Positions 1 to 9,046 of a stretch of 45,113 bases of DNA are shown in pieces (the stretch's first letter is position 1; each line of letters starts with the position of its first letter). Both the position numbers and the translations under genes were made by a program. Source of the stretch: an uncultured Pseudanabaenaceae cyanobacterium (GTDB lineage Bacteria; Cyanobacteriota; Cyanobacteriia; PCC-9006; JAAUQQ01). The DNA is taken from positions 1 to 45,113 of the forward strand of contig CALECT010000077.1 of assembly GCA_937949725.1 (NCBI GenBank), written 5' to 3'. The notes under the pieces are model-generated. The model saw nothing but the letters and a program-made list of their open reading frames with translations, searched no databases and was not told the origin of the DNA.

Positions 1-663
1 TACGAGGCCATGCGTCGGGAAGCCCTCAGTCGTCTCTCCGAGAAAGACGGCCCACCAGGTCAGCAGAGCCTGCAAGTGTTAGCCGAAATTATGAAACTGC
101 GGCGGCTCTGCTGCAATCCTCGCTTGGTCATGCCCGACACCACCTTCGGCAGTTCAAAGTTAGACGCCTTCCGCGAAGTCCTAGCCGAGCTGCTGGAGAA
201 CAAGCACAAGGCTCTAGTCTTCAGCCAGTTCGTCGATCACCTCGCCATCCTGCGAGAGCACCTGGAAGAGCAAGGCATTGCTTACCAGTACCTGGACGGC
301 AGCACCCCACAGAAGCAGCGGAAAAAGCGGGTCGAAGCCTTCCAAGCCGGTGAAGGCGATGTCTTTCTAATCAGCCTCAAAGCAGGCGGCACGGGCCTCA
401 ACCTCACCGCTGCCGACTATGTGATCCACATGGACCCCTGGTGGAACCCCGCCGTGGAAGACCAAGCCTCGGACCGGGCTCACCGCATGGGGCAAAAGCG
501 TCCAGTGACGATTTATCGCCTGGTGACTCAAGGAACAATTGAGGAGAAAATTGTGGAGTTGCATCAGCAAAAGCGTGACCTTGCAGACAGTTTGCTAGAA
601 GGTACAGAGTCCAGCAGTAAGATGTCCACGAATGATTTGCTGAAGCTGATTCAAGAAGTGTAA
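1..663 (+). CDS. SNF2/Rad54-type helicase, C-terminal part (5' end outside window)
   Basis: The frame is open from base 1, so the gene starts upstream; about 220 C-terminal residues are present. This is the second RecA-like lobe of a SWI/SNF superfamily II ATPase, which moves along or remodels DNA-protein complexes using ATP. Visible helicase motifs are KALVFSQF (motif IV region), YLDGSTPQKQR, LKAGGTGLNL (motif V) and QASDRAHRMGQKR (motif VI, with the arginine finger). DPWWNPAVEDQ between V and VI is typical of bacterial SNF2 proteins. The gene ends 53 bp before the Uma2 gene on the same strand. The substrate cannot be inferred. Confidence 0.93.
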   Translation, partial: YEAMRREALSRLSEKDGPPGQQSLQVLAEIMKLRRLCCNPRLVMPDTTFGSSKLDAFREVLAELLENKHKALVFSQFVDHLAILREHLEEQGIAYQYLDGSTPQKQRKKRVEAFQAGEGDVFLISLKAGGTGLNLTAADYVIHMDPWWNPAVEDQASDRAHRMGQKRPVTIYRLVTQGTIEEKIVELHQQKRDLADSLLEGTESSSKMSTNDLLKLIQEV

Positions 664-716
664 GACAGCGGCCAAAATCCATTGTTTATACTGTACGCAG
701 GGGAGTAGGACAAATT

Positions 717-1358
717 ATGATTGCCACGATCCAAACCCAGCAAGAGTTCTCCGGCGAGCAGCGCATTGCGTTTCATAGCCTAGATTGGTCTGCTTATCAG
801 CAGATGAAAATCCTGCTCAATGAGCGGACCAAAGCAAGATTTACCTATGATCGCGGCACCTTAGAAATCACAATGCCCTCCCAGTCTCACGAATCTTTTG
901 CCGAAATCATCGGTCTTTTCATTCGCATCTTGGTGGTGGAGATGGGGCTGAAGCTGATGTCTCTGCGCTCGACGACGCTGGACCGAGCGGACTTAGAGCG
1001 GGGGGCTGAGCCGGATAACTGCTATTACATTCAGAACCAGCCGAAAGTGGCGGGTCGCAAGATTGATCTGGCCAACGATCCACCGCCGGACCTAGTGGTG
1101 GAAGTGGATATCAATCACACCGATATCGATAAGAATGCCCTGTATGCAGCGATGGGTGTGCCTGAGTTCTGGCGATTTGATGGGCGGACTTGGCGGATTT
1201 ATCAGCTCCAGGCGAGTGATTATGTTGAGATGGAGACTTCGCCGACGTTTCCACTCGTGGAAAAGGAAAAGCTGTATCAGTTCATGGCAGCTTGCGAGTT
1301 GGATGAGGTTGAGGCTGAAATTGAGTTTCGTAGTTGGTTAAGGGAGGCGATCGCCTAA
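717..1358 (+). CDS. Uma2 family endonuclease-like protein (DUF820)
   Basis: A 213-residue protein of the Uma2/DUF820 family, a restriction-endonuclease (PD-(D/E)XK) fold that is highly expanded in cyanobacteria. The family pattern is visible: EPDNCYYI near residue 98, PDLVVEVD at 124-131 holding the putative catalytic acidic residues, and YAAMGVPEFWRFD near 143-155. The ATG at 717 has AGGA seven bases upstream. The biological role of the family is mostly unknown; a nuclease or transposon-related function is inferred from the fold. It is followed by a HIP1 site and a MITE. Confidence 0.88.
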   Translation: MIATIQTQQEFSGEQRIAFHSLDWSAYQQMKILLNERTKARFTYDRGTLEITMPSQSHESFAEIIGLFIRILVVEMGLKLMSLRSTTLDRADLERGAEPDNCYYIQNQPKVAGRKIDLANDPPPDLVVEVDINHTDIDKNALYAAMGVPEFWRFDGRTWRIYQLQASDYVEMETSPTFPLVEKEKLYQFMAACELDEVEAEIEFRSWLREAIA

Positions 1359-1483
1359 AAAGCTTGCTTCGCGATCGCCCATCCATCAGCCTGATGCTTG
1401 ACCAAACAAAGTTGATATTGCTATCGCACAATCTCCAAACATCAGCGGGAACAACACTCTCTCCCTCAAGCAAAGTCAGCTTA

Positions 1484-1614
1484 GAGGTTGGTTTGAGAGT
1501 TCAGCCAAGCGCCAAACTTGAATCTCAGCCAGCAATGCAACGTAGAAATTTCGTCTATTTTCACAGCCTCATAGGTCATCCTGCTACAGCTAGATGCCTT
1601 TCTCAAACCACCTC
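1484..1614. repeat. MITE, family 1, copy 1
   Basis: A 131-bp element with inverted ends: GAGGTTGGTTTGAGA at the left and the near-complement TCTCAAACCACCTC at the right. TTA precedes the left end and TTC follows the right end, so the target duplication is imperfect. It is clearly homologous to the element at 38111-38240, sharing the right-hand interior (a block around CTAGATGCCTT) and the ends. It encodes nothing. The 3-bp TTA target and ends beginning GAG resemble IS5-type elements, so an IS5-family transposase may mobilise it (inference). Confidence 0.75.
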
Positions 1615-1637
1615 TTCAAGTGAAATAGTCCTGTGCT

Positions 1638-3566
1638 CTAAACCAGCAATGTGTTCGCCAGCTTTGGCTGTCTAGCGAATGGAAGTGAACGGCTCGCATA
1701 GGTCAGTTGCAAGGCAAAGACCTCCTCCTCAGCTGTGATGCTGTACTCCTCACGCAGGGACTGCAAATTGGCAAGCTCATTTTTTGAGAAACTCTGCACA
1801 ATATCTTGCAAAGCATCAGCGCAGCCTTGCCTAGAGAAAGCTTGCATCAGAGTTGGGATATGAGCCTTATCGGGATGTTCTTCCCATGCATGGAGAATCA
1901 TTTCAAGTAAAGCTTCACGATAGCTTGCTAGACGCAAGAAGGTTACGTGATCAATCTGCTTACTAGGATCAAACAATTCAGGATTTTCTCGGCTCATCTC
2001 AAGCAATATCGCTTCATGTTCTCGGTCAGAAACTTCAAGTTCCTCTCGCAAATTCCGAAAACTTTCAAAGCTATTAGATGGCACAAAATAGCCTTCAGAA
2101 AAGCTCTCCAATAAGACTCCCTTATAAGTCTTCAACTTCTTATCCTTAGAGAAACCGGGCAATATTTTGGCTAAAACGTACACCTCATCAGCGTTAAGGT
2201 CATCAAGATTCTTACCTTCCAAAAAGCGTGGTAGATCAAGGTTAAGCTTCTTAAGCTGCTTGCGAAGACGACTAGCAAAAGCTTCTCTTTGATAGTGTTG
2301 TTGTTCACGCCCCCAAGTTCGCGAGAGCCAGAAAGTACTCAAAGCAGCAATTAGTATCGTAAATAGACCCGGCAGCGGTTTGGGTAAAAGCTGAATATAG
2401 TTATGTCCGGCAAAAACGAAAAAGAAATTAAAGATCCCAAAGGTGCTGAGTGAAAAGATACGATGACGAATTAATTCAGGAGAAATCGGACGATGCTTAC
2501 GACGCTGAGAGGAGGAGTAGCACTTTTCCAGAAATTTTCCCAGGGTAATACCGGCTAAAGTAAAGCCTCCTAAAACCATCGGTACAGCCACCAATTTAGG
2601 CATCGAGCTCGCTTGACCGAGGAGATACAAGCCTGGCTTCCAGACATTTAGAATCTGCTGTTCTTCATGGGACCAAGCACCAGAGAGATAGTAGTTCCAG
2701 TTGCCAGAATAGAGAAAGTAATAAACAAAATAACCAACAGAAAGACCAAAATACCCGTAATAGTTCACCTGAGTGCTAGGTTCCATCAGTCGCTTCCAAT
2801 AGGATCGCTCCGCATCAATATCAATACAAGGGCTTTGACAAGCAACACAGGCACTCAATTCCTTGCCATCTTTAATCGTTCGGCACATTGATTGGGTAAT
2901 GAATTGACGCTCGCCTTCGTGAGCGGAGTTAGTAAACAAGCCTCGTGGCTCGGCATAAATATTTTGAACTGGAGCCATTGGACAAAAATAATGACACCAG
3001 GCTTTCCCACCATAGAGATAACCAACGATTATTGCGGCAACGACAGTGATTATGAGGAAGACTCCCAAAGCAAGTCGATTTGAGTTGACGAATAAAATTC
3101 GACAGCATAATCCGACGAAAAACAGACAAAATTGAAGATAAAAGTGATTCTTAGCAAGCCAAGATTTCTGGGACACCTTAACAATTTCAGCACGCTTCTT
3201 ACCTGCCTTTACATTGGTACGCTTGCGTTCCCAACCCAAAGCACGGGGGATTTGAGACAGAAAAGAAAGGGGACAAATCTGCCGCCAAACTTCATGACCA
3301 AAGATGAATAAGATAAAAATTGCCGACGGAATAATCATACCCCAAAAAACCGGCGCGCCCAAAGAATAAGGAACCTCTTCAAGACAGCTTCCTTGTACTT
3401 CAACACACTGATCAAGATCGAGTCGCAAAGGACTATAAATATTGCTTGAGTCTGTCAGCTGGGCCGATATCGGATCGTAAAACAATGAGACAATCAAGAC
3501 AAGCCAACCAATGGTCAAAACCCATCGAACTCGACGAAATTGAAGTTCACTAAGTTGAGGAAGCAT
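1638..3566 (-). CDS. Membrane-bound 4Fe-4S polyferredoxin (NapH/NosR-like)
   Basis: A 642-residue membrane protein with about six to eight hydrophobic segments in the N-terminal 430 residues, followed by a roughly 210-residue soluble helical tail. Cysteines are grouped as CHYFCP (191-196), C228 and C240-x2-C243-x3-C247, giving one or two iron-sulfur clusters in the manner of NapH/NosR electron-transfer proteins. An ICPLSFLSQIP motif near residue 97 is also typical of this group. I chose the ATG at 3566, which has GGAA eight bases upstream; the frame stays open to a TTG at 3608. The charged tail matches nothing I recognise. The electron partner is unknown, and no partner gene lies nearby. Confidence 0.75.
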   Translation of the reverse strand: MLPQLSELQFRRVRWVLTIGWLVLIVSLFYDPISAQLTDSSNIYSPLRLDLDQCVEVQGSCLEEVPYSLGAPVFWGMIIPSAIFILFIFGHEVWRQICPLSFLSQIPRALGWERKRTNVKAGKKRAEIVKVSQKSWLAKNHFYLQFCLFFVGLCCRILFVNSNRLALGVFLIITVVAAIIVGYLYGGKAWCHYFCPMAPVQNIYAEPRGLFTNSAHEGERQFITQSMCRTIKDGKELSACVACQSPCIDIDAERSYWKRLMEPSTQVNYYGYFGLSVGYFVYYFLYSGNWNYYLSGAWSHEEQQILNVWKPGLYLLGQASSMPKLVAVPMVLGGFTLAGITLGKFLEKCYSSSQRRKHRPISPELIRHRIFSLSTFGIFNFFFVFAGHNYIQLLPKPLPGLFTILIAALSTFWLSRTWGREQQHYQREAFASRLRKQLKKLNLDLPRFLEGKNLDDLNADEVYVLAKILPGFSKDKKLKTYKGVLLESFSEGYFVPSNSFESFRNLREELEVSDREHEAILLEMSRENPELFDPSKQIDHVTFLRLASYREALLEMILHAWEEHPDKAHIPTLMQAFSRQGCADALQDIVQSFSKNELANLQSLREEYSITAEEEVFALQLTYASRSLPFARQPKLANTLLV

Positions 3567-4160
3567 AGTTCTAATTCCACATCCTGAAAGTTCAGAGCAG
3601 TGATCCAAAAATGTTCTATGTAGCCAATTTTCTTCCTTCAGGCTAATCGTCCAAGCCCCGTTACTGATTAGCCAAGATGAGCAAACAGCTAGGGCTATTT
3701 CCAGCTCATGAGAGGAACTCTGAGGCGACCAATCTCTTATTAAAGATCGTTGGATGGAGGATTACTGGCCAAAGTTATTCTCTGACAAGTGTAAAATATT
3801 CCTGAGAAAGTAGCAGTCATCAAGTCTCCTACTGAAGTTAGTTCAATAGTCATTTTTAGTACTTCGAAATTAATTTAAACAGATAATTTTATTGTCGATC
3901 AGAATTACTCTTCAGAGACTACTTTTACAGCAATTAAACGAGAGTGGGCTATTGAATCTCTTATCAAATAGCTTCAATGGCCCAATCTCCTCAAAAGGGG
4001 CTACTTCTCTGCTTTCTGGATAAGGACATTAACAACAGCAACGAAAAGAGGCTCGGCATAAGTAGGTATACCACTCTATCGCTTTAAAAAGCAAGAGATC
4101 TGATGGAGTCTGCAAAAGTGCGGTTGCACCGACTATCAGCTCTCTCCCAAAGTCCTTTCA

Positions 4161-4189
4161 AGTCTGGGCTTTTACAAAAAGCCCAGACT
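4161..4189. terminator. Perfect hairpin, terminator-like
   Basis: A 13-bp perfect stem (4161-4173 with 4177-4189), AGTCTGGGCTTTT, closed by a three-base loop ACA. The stem carries a T/A run next to the loop rather than after it, so termination is uncertain. No gene ends just upstream on either strand, so it could be a processed or small RNA structure. Confidence 0.45.
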
Positions 4190-4267
4190 GAGTGATTACA
4201 ATCACCATTATTCATGACCTGCAGAAATAATACTTTTAGGCTCTGGCTAAAGCACTCCAATCTTGAT

Positions 4268-4307
4268 TTTCACTAGCTGAGGCCTAAATAATTATCAGCT
4301 AGTGAAA
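4268..4307. repeat. Perfect inverted repeat, 13-bp arms
   Basis: TTTCACTAGCTGA at 4268-4280 is the exact reverse complement of 4295-4307, with a 14-base loop. It lies 78 bp from the previous hairpin. The function is unknown. Confidence 0.5.
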
Positions 4308-4437
4308 GAGATTCTTTTGAGTCCACACTCTGGACAGGCCTCAGGTGCTATAGCTCCTTGTTAGCATCATTAGATTATTACTGGTCTATCCACTCTAGTA
4401 ATTCTGATTTTTGGCAATAGCTGAAGCTGAGCCATTA

Positions 4438-4536
4438 GGGCACCTCGATTAATTCAAAATTTGAGGTGATCGCGAACGAGATTGCAGTGGTTTCAGCCGC
4501 TGTCTTCGGCAGATCAGGCAATTAATCGAGGTGCCC
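4438..4536. mobile_element. 99-bp MITE with 17-bp inverted ends and ATTA target duplication
   Basis: The left end GGGCACCTCGATTAATT (4438-4454) is perfectly complementary to the right end at 4520-4536. Both ends are flanked by ATTA (4434-4437 and 4537-4540), a 4-bp target duplication. The 65-bp interior contains no gene. These are the marks of a small non-autonomous transposon that needs a transposase in trans. Its family is not related to the other MITEs in the window. Confidence 0.8.
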
Positions 4537-4651
4537 ATTAGGGAATTCCTTCATTTAAATCATCCTGAAATCTTCTGAGTGCTCATGAAGGCTGGGCCTT
4601 ACAGGCTGGAATCAGATGATTAAATCCTTGGATGCCCCTTAGCTTTCAGAG

Positions 4652-5635
4652 TTATAGAGCTTTCATCGTCTTCACAGCGCTGAGATACTGATTCAAAAAG
4701 GGAAGTCCCCCGATCGCAGGCAAAAAGTACCTCGAAGTACAAAGCAACCCCAACGCCGCCGCCGCCGCCTCAGGCATATAGGGTTGGTAGAACAACACCA
4801 ACGCCGCATCCCGCGTCCCCACCCCAGCAAAGGTTAGAGGCAGCAGCCCTGCCAAAATCGCCAGGGGCGACAGCGCAAAGTTAATCAGCGCAGGCACCGC
4901 TTCCTTCAACGCCAGGATAAAGAACCAAATTTGCAGCAGGTGCAGGAACCAGAGAAACACAGAAGTCAGCGTAATCTTAGCCAGCTGGGTCTTATCGCTC
5001 CAGAAATAGCGATGCATTTCGCCCCAGGCCTTATGCAACTTCTCAAACTTGGGCTTCATTTTATTGGGGGCAACGTTGCGACCTAGATTGAAAAAGGCCT
5101 GGGCAAATTGCGCCGAGCCCAGCAGCAGCAATCCCATGGCTAAGCCGCCCAAAATGCTGACAGTGAAGAACCAGAACAGGCCGTCCTTTTGCGGATACAA
5201 CAGCAGGCCAAAGGCACACCACAGAAGCAGCGAAAGCATGTCGCAGGCTTTTTCAAACACCACCAGGGAGAGGGAGAGCGAACGGTCGAGGTGGCCGCGA
5301 TCGCCCATAAAGTAAGCCTTAGCAATATCCCCCATCTTTGAGGGCAGCACCATATTCAAGGCACTGGCTGCCAAAATCAGTCGGTTTGCCTCACCAAAGG
5401 GCAAGGGTGAAATCTCTGCACCGCCTAGGTTTCTATCGCCTCGCTTCGGTCTCGGCATTAGCTGCTGCAAACGCCAGGAGGTGATGAGCGTGATAGGAAT
5501 GACCATGCCCAGGCTGACCGGAAGCCAGAAGCGATCGCAGTTCCGCAACACCTGAACTAGCTCAGCAAAGTCCACCTTCCAATAAATCAGCACCAAGATA
5601 ACGAGGCTGACAACTAGGGAGATAAGGCGTTTCAT
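4652..5635 (-). CDS. Flippase-like membrane protein (LPG synthase TM domain, UPF0104)
   Basis: A 327-residue integral membrane protein with about seven to eight hydrophobic helices, the first at residues 3-20. The pattern resembles the lysylphosphatidylglycerol synthase transmembrane (flippase) family: LPSKMGDIAKAYFM (about 100-113), EKACDMLSLLLW (about 128-139), and LLPLTFAGVGTRDAALVLF near the C-terminus. It lacks the soluble aminoacyltransferase domain of MprF, so a lipid transport or glycolipid-related role is more likely than lysyl transfer. It is divergent from the Nudix gene, from which it is 125 bp apart. Confidence 0.8.
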   Translation of the reverse strand: MKRLISLVVSLVILVLIYWKVDFAELVQVLRNCDRFWLPVSLGMVIPITLITSWRLQQLMPRPKRGDRNLGGAEISPLPFGEANRLILAASALNMVLPSKMGDIAKAYFMGDRGHLDRSLSLSLVVFEKACDMLSLLLWCAFGLLLYPQKDGLFWFFTVSILGGLAMGLLLLGSAQFAQAFFNLGRNVAPNKMKPKFEKLHKAWGEMHRYFWSDKTQLAKITLTSVFLWFLHLLQIWFFILALKEAVPALINFALSPLAILAGLLPLTFAGVGTRDAALVLFYQPYMPEAAAAALGLLCTSRYFLPAIGGLPFLNQYLSAVKTMKAL

Positions 5636-5760
5636 GGCGATGCGACACAGAGACTGGGAGCAGATAAACCTTTCTGACCTTACCAGGCCGGGTTCGGGTA
5701 ACAGCCTCTATAGAACCGCTAAAGTGGGAGAGTTCTAATCTCTCTATTGCTGAGCTGCCG

Positions 5761-6261
5761 ATGCGCCATCGAGTCCGTGCTGCTGCCCTGCTGGTCCGTG
5801 CTAACGATGGAGCCAGTGAACCAAATGAAATATTGTTGGTGAAACACCGCTCGCGATCGCGCCCTGGCAAAATCATCTGGCTTCCCCCCGGTGGCGGACT
5901 AGAGCCCGAAGACAGCTCTATCTTTGCCTGCGCGGAGCGGGAAGCCTTAGAAGAGTCCGGCCTAACGGTTAAAGCTTCCCGCATCGCCTATGTCCATGAG
6001 TTCCAGGACTCGGTCAACCAGATTCAGCATGTGGCCTTTTATATGGCCGTGGATGATGAAGTCCAAGGGGAAATCAGCCTCGATTTTTTACCCAGCGATG
6101 CGACGGATGCCTTGGCGATCGTTGAGGCGCTCTGGGTCGAGCGAGAAGCAGTCGCAGACCTCACAATTTATCCCGAGTATTTGAAAACCGAGGCCTTCTG
6201 GGTCGATGCTGCGCAGGGATTTAAACAGACAAAGTATCTGGGGCGAATGCATAAACTCTAG
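5761..6261 (+). CDS. Nudix hydrolase
   Basis: A 166-residue Nudix family protein, which hydrolyses nucleoside diphosphates linked to another group. The Nudix box runs from about residue 44 to 68, with the magnesium-binding core REALEESGL. The spacing between the first acidic residue and RE is one residue longer than the classic G-x5-E-x7-RE consensus. The substrate cannot be predicted. The ATG at 5761 begins MRHRVRAAALLV, which fits the first strand of the fold. Confidence 0.85.
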   Translation: MRHRVRAAALLVRANDGASEPNEILLVKHRSRSRPGKIIWLPPGGGLEPEDSSIFACAEREALEESGLTVKASRIAYVHEFQDSVNQIQHVAFYMAVDDEVQGEISLDFLPSDATDALAIVEALWVEREAVADLTIYPEYLKTEAFWVDAAQGFKQTKYLGRMHKL

Positions 6262-6448
6262 GTTTCAGCTTTGCACCACTTAACGTTTCTCCCGGTTTCA
6301 TCCGCTTAGCTATCTCACCCAACAAAGCCATCGAAGTCATATCTCGGAATTTGGGGAGCTATGCCTCAACTTCGCCACTCCAGAAACTGGCATGGTCTCC
6401 CTGGGGAAGTCTCGATGGCCGCGTCATCTTAGAGGTAGGTGAGTCATC

Positions 6449-7432
6449 ATGCTGATGCACTCTCATCAGATGAGTGAACACTATGATTACGAGCCCAATG
6501 ATTGGAGCTTGATCCCCATGCTTTGTAATCAAACCCGTCATTCCCGCCATTGTGAAGGCTGGCGCGCGGGCGTCAGTAATCTGAGCCTCTACTTCCAGCG
6601 CTGGCATCCGACCCAGCAGCAGCCTGCTAAAGCGACTGTGGTGATTGTCCATGGTCTAGGCTCCCACAGCGGTTTATTTCAGCCCCTGGTGGATCGCCTA
6701 TTGGGTCAAAACTATTGTGTTTATGCCTTTGATTTGCGAGGTCATGGCCGATCAGAAGGACAGCGAGGCTACATCAATAGTTGGGCTGAGTATCGCGAGG
6801 ATTTGCAGCAATTTGTGAACTGGGTGCAGTGGCAGGAAGGCGATCGCCCCTGTTACTTGATGGGTAATAGTTTGGGGGCGGCGATCGCCTTGGACTACAG
6901 CTTGCACTTCCCGGATGCCATTGATGGCCTTATCCTGGCTGCCCCAGCCGTGAGTACCCAGGGAATTTCTCCTCTCAAACTCAAGGTGGGGAGTCTGCTT
7001 TCGCAACTGTACCCGCACTTTAGTCTAAGCACGGGCTTTAAGCAGAAGCAGCCTTCAACCCGTGATGAAGCGGTCAATGAGGCTTATGCCAATGACCCCC
7101 TGCGTCATAGCCGGGGAACGGCTCGCTTGTCCACAGAATTCTTCAAGACCAATCAGCAGACCTGGCAAAACATTGGTGAGCTAGACCTGCCAGCGTTGAT
7201 CCTGCAGGGGGCTGACGATATGGTTGCTCCAGTGGCAATAACGCGGCAATTCTTTGGACGTATGCCAGGAGAGAATAAGAGTCTCCATGTTTACCCCGGT
7301 GGTTATCACGAGATCTGCAATGACATTAATCGAGAGCAAGTGCTTGGTGATTTATTGAAGTGGCTGGATCAGCAAGGTCAAGCTCATACTCAGATTTCTG
7401 ATGGGGTAAAACAGCGACTGACGGGCGTTTAA
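6449..7432 (+). CDS. Alpha/beta hydrolase, lysophospholipase/monoacylglycerol lipase type
   Basis: A 327-residue serine hydrolase. The nucleophile elbow GNSLGA places Ser at about residue 141. HGLGSHSG (68-75) is the oxyanion region, FDLRGHGRSEG (95-104) is typical of monoglyceride lipases, QGADDMVAP carries the likely acidic residue, and GGYHEICND carries the catalytic His. The start is uncertain: the ATG at 6449 has AGGTGAG upstream, but the conserved fold starts near residue 40. It is predicted to be cytoplasmic and to act on monoacylglycerol or lysolipids. Confidence 0.85.
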   Translation: MLMHSHQMSEHYDYEPNDWSLIPMLCNQTRHSRHCEGWRAGVSNLSLYFQRWHPTQQQPAKATVVIVHGLGSHSGLFQPLVDRLLGQNYCVYAFDLRGHGRSEGQRGYINSWAEYREDLQQFVNWVQWQEGDRPCYLMGNSLGAAIALDYSLHFPDAIDGLILAAPAVSTQGISPLKLKVGSLLSQLYPHFSLSTGFKQKQPSTRDEAVNEAYANDPLRHSRGTARLSTEFFKTNQQTWQNIGELDLPALILQGADDMVAPVAITRQFFGRMPGENKSLHVYPGGYHEICNDINREQVLGDLLKWLDQQGQAHTQISDGVKQRLTGV

Positions 7433-7697
7433 GGCTGGAAGCGCTCTGCTATTTTTGATTGTCAGTGTTGGGATGGGAGCTGAGTTTCCCAGCACCTTCC
7501 TCCAGCGTTGTGGGAGTCACGACCCGGAATCTATCGTCGGCCTGCAGTCATCTATACCCATTATTGGGAGAGCGATACCTGCAGACTTCCGAGCCAGCAC
7601 CATCGAGCGATCTTCTACCAGGGAAGTGGGTGAACCAACTGCACTAAGAGATTTAATTGCCCCCTCAGGCCACATCCACATAATTGCACGACCCACA

Positions 7698-8960
7698 ATG
7701 GAACTGTTCCTAGGCATTGATTTCGGCACATCGGGAGCGCGCGCAATGGCGCTGACCCGGGAGGGGCAGGTGCAATGGCAGGGCCGTGTGACCTTGGAGC
7801 AGAAAAACTCACAAGAGAATGGTGGATTGGCATTGCTCTGGCATTCCGCGCTGTTTGAGCTGTTCGGAGCGATGCCGAGCAACGTTGCTCAAGCCTTAGA
7901 ATCTATCGCTATCAATGGGACATCTGGCACAGTGCTGCTTTGTGACAGTCAAGGCATCCCCCAAACTGAGCCACTGCTCTACAACGACGATCGCGGCCAA
8001 TCCACTCTTGCCCAAATCAAAGCCATCGCCCCAGCAAACCACATAGTTTGTAGCGCAACTTCCAGCCTCGCCAAACTCCTCTGGTGGAAACAGGAACTCA
8101 AGAAAATCCCAGCCGATTGGAAGTTACTGCACCAGGCGGATTGGCTCAGTTCCTTACTCCATGGCCAATGCGGCATTTCCGATTATCACAATGCGCTGAA
8201 GCTGGGCTATGACCCTGGGGCTTTGGCTTATCCTGATTGGCTGTGGGAAACCGATTTGCAGCGGCATCTGCCCAGGGTCGTTGCACCGGGAGAGGCGATC
8301 GCCCCCATCACGCCTGCGATCGCCCACCGCTTTGGCATCAACCCAGCCTGCATCGTCCATGCAGGCACTACCGACAGCATTGCCGCCTTCATCGCCAGCG
8401 GCGTCAGCCACCCCGGTGAAGCTGTGACCTCCCTGGGCTCAACCCTAGTGCTCAAACTACTGAGCAAAACCAGAGTTGATAATGCAACCTATGGCATTTA
8501 CAGCCACCGCCTCGGCGACCTCTGGCTAGTCGGCGGTGCTTCTAACACAGGGGGCGCAGTCCTCAAGCAACTGTTTAGCGACTCAGAGCTAGCATCACTC
8601 AGTCAACAGATCGATCCGACGCTCCCATCGCCACTGACCTACTACCCCTTACCTAAACCCGGCGAACGGTTTCCCATTGCCAACCCCAACTTGCAGCCCA
8701 AGCTAACGCCTCGCCCCAGTGATGATACTGCCTTTCTCCATGGAATTTTGGAAAGCATAGCGCGGATTGAAGCCGAGGGTTATGAACGCTTACAAGCGCT
8801 GGGAGCAACATGCTTGAGCCAGGTCGCAACAGCAGGGGGTGGCGCAAAGAATGAGACTTGGCGGTTAATCAGACAACGCTGCTTACAAGTGTCAGTCACC
8901 CCAGCTTCTCAAACTGAAGCAGCCTATGGAACTGCTTTATTGGCAGGGAGATTTGCATAA
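7698..8960 (+). CDS. D-ribulose kinase-like FGGY carbohydrate kinase
   Basis: A 420-residue FGGY kinase. The start ATG at 7698 gives MELFLGIDFGTSGARA, with D8 and T11 at the ATP/sugar positions. The frame stays open upstream to about 7455, but that part has no family similarity. The pattern closely matches SePSK of Synechococcus elongatus, an enzyme reported to act on D-ribulose: NGTSGTVLLCD, TEPLLYND, DYHNALKLGY, GTTDSIAAF (probable catalytic D226), GEAVTSLGST and TAGGGAKN. It would phosphorylate D-ribulose to feed the pentose phosphate or Calvin pathway. Confidence 0.88.
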   Translation: MELFLGIDFGTSGARAMALTREGQVQWQGRVTLEQKNSQENGGLALLWHSALFELFGAMPSNVAQALESIAINGTSGTVLLCDSQGIPQTEPLLYNDDRGQSTLAQIKAIAPANHIVCSATSSLAKLLWWKQELKKIPADWKLLHQADWLSSLLHGQCGISDYHNALKLGYDPGALAYPDWLWETDLQRHLPRVVAPGEAIAPITPAIAHRFGINPACIVHAGTTDSIAAFIASGVSHPGEAVTSLGSTLVLKLLSKTRVDNATYGIYSHRLGDLWLVGGASNTGGAVLKQLFSDSELASLSQQIDPTLPSPLTYYPLPKPGERFPIANPNLQPKLTPRPSDDTAFLHGILESIARIEAEGYERLQALGATCLSQVATAGGGAKNETWRLIRQRCLQVSVTPASQTEAAYGTALLAGRFA

Positions 8961-8963
8961 AGA

Positions 8964-8996
8964 AAGGGCTAGATGTTTTGGCAACATCTAGCCCTT
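8964..8996. terminator. Bidirectional intrinsic terminator
   Basis: A perfect 14-bp stem (AAGGGCTAGATGTT at 8964-8977 with 8983-8996) and a five-base loop, placed between the convergent ribulokinase and RTX genes. It starts 3 bp after the kinase stop codon. On the minus strand it is followed by TCTTTAT. Confidence 0.8.
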
Positions 8997-9046
8997 GAGG
9001 AGTGGAGCTAGTTTTCTACAATCAGACAGATTTGAGCGATACGGGT

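Larger units (their letters stand above)
3567..4651. other. Long gene-free stretch with hairpins
   Basis: I see no convincing coding frame in about 1.1 kb between the polyferredoxin start and the end of the flippase-like gene. The stretch is AT-rich. It contains two perfect 13-bp stem hairpins and one MITE, listed separately. The promoter of the polyferredoxin gene should lie at its left edge. Confidence 0.6.

Noticed and set aside
7455..7697. N-terminal extension of the ribulose kinase
   Set aside because: The frame is open, but the family start MELFLGIDFGTSG lies at 7698 and the extension has no protein similarity.
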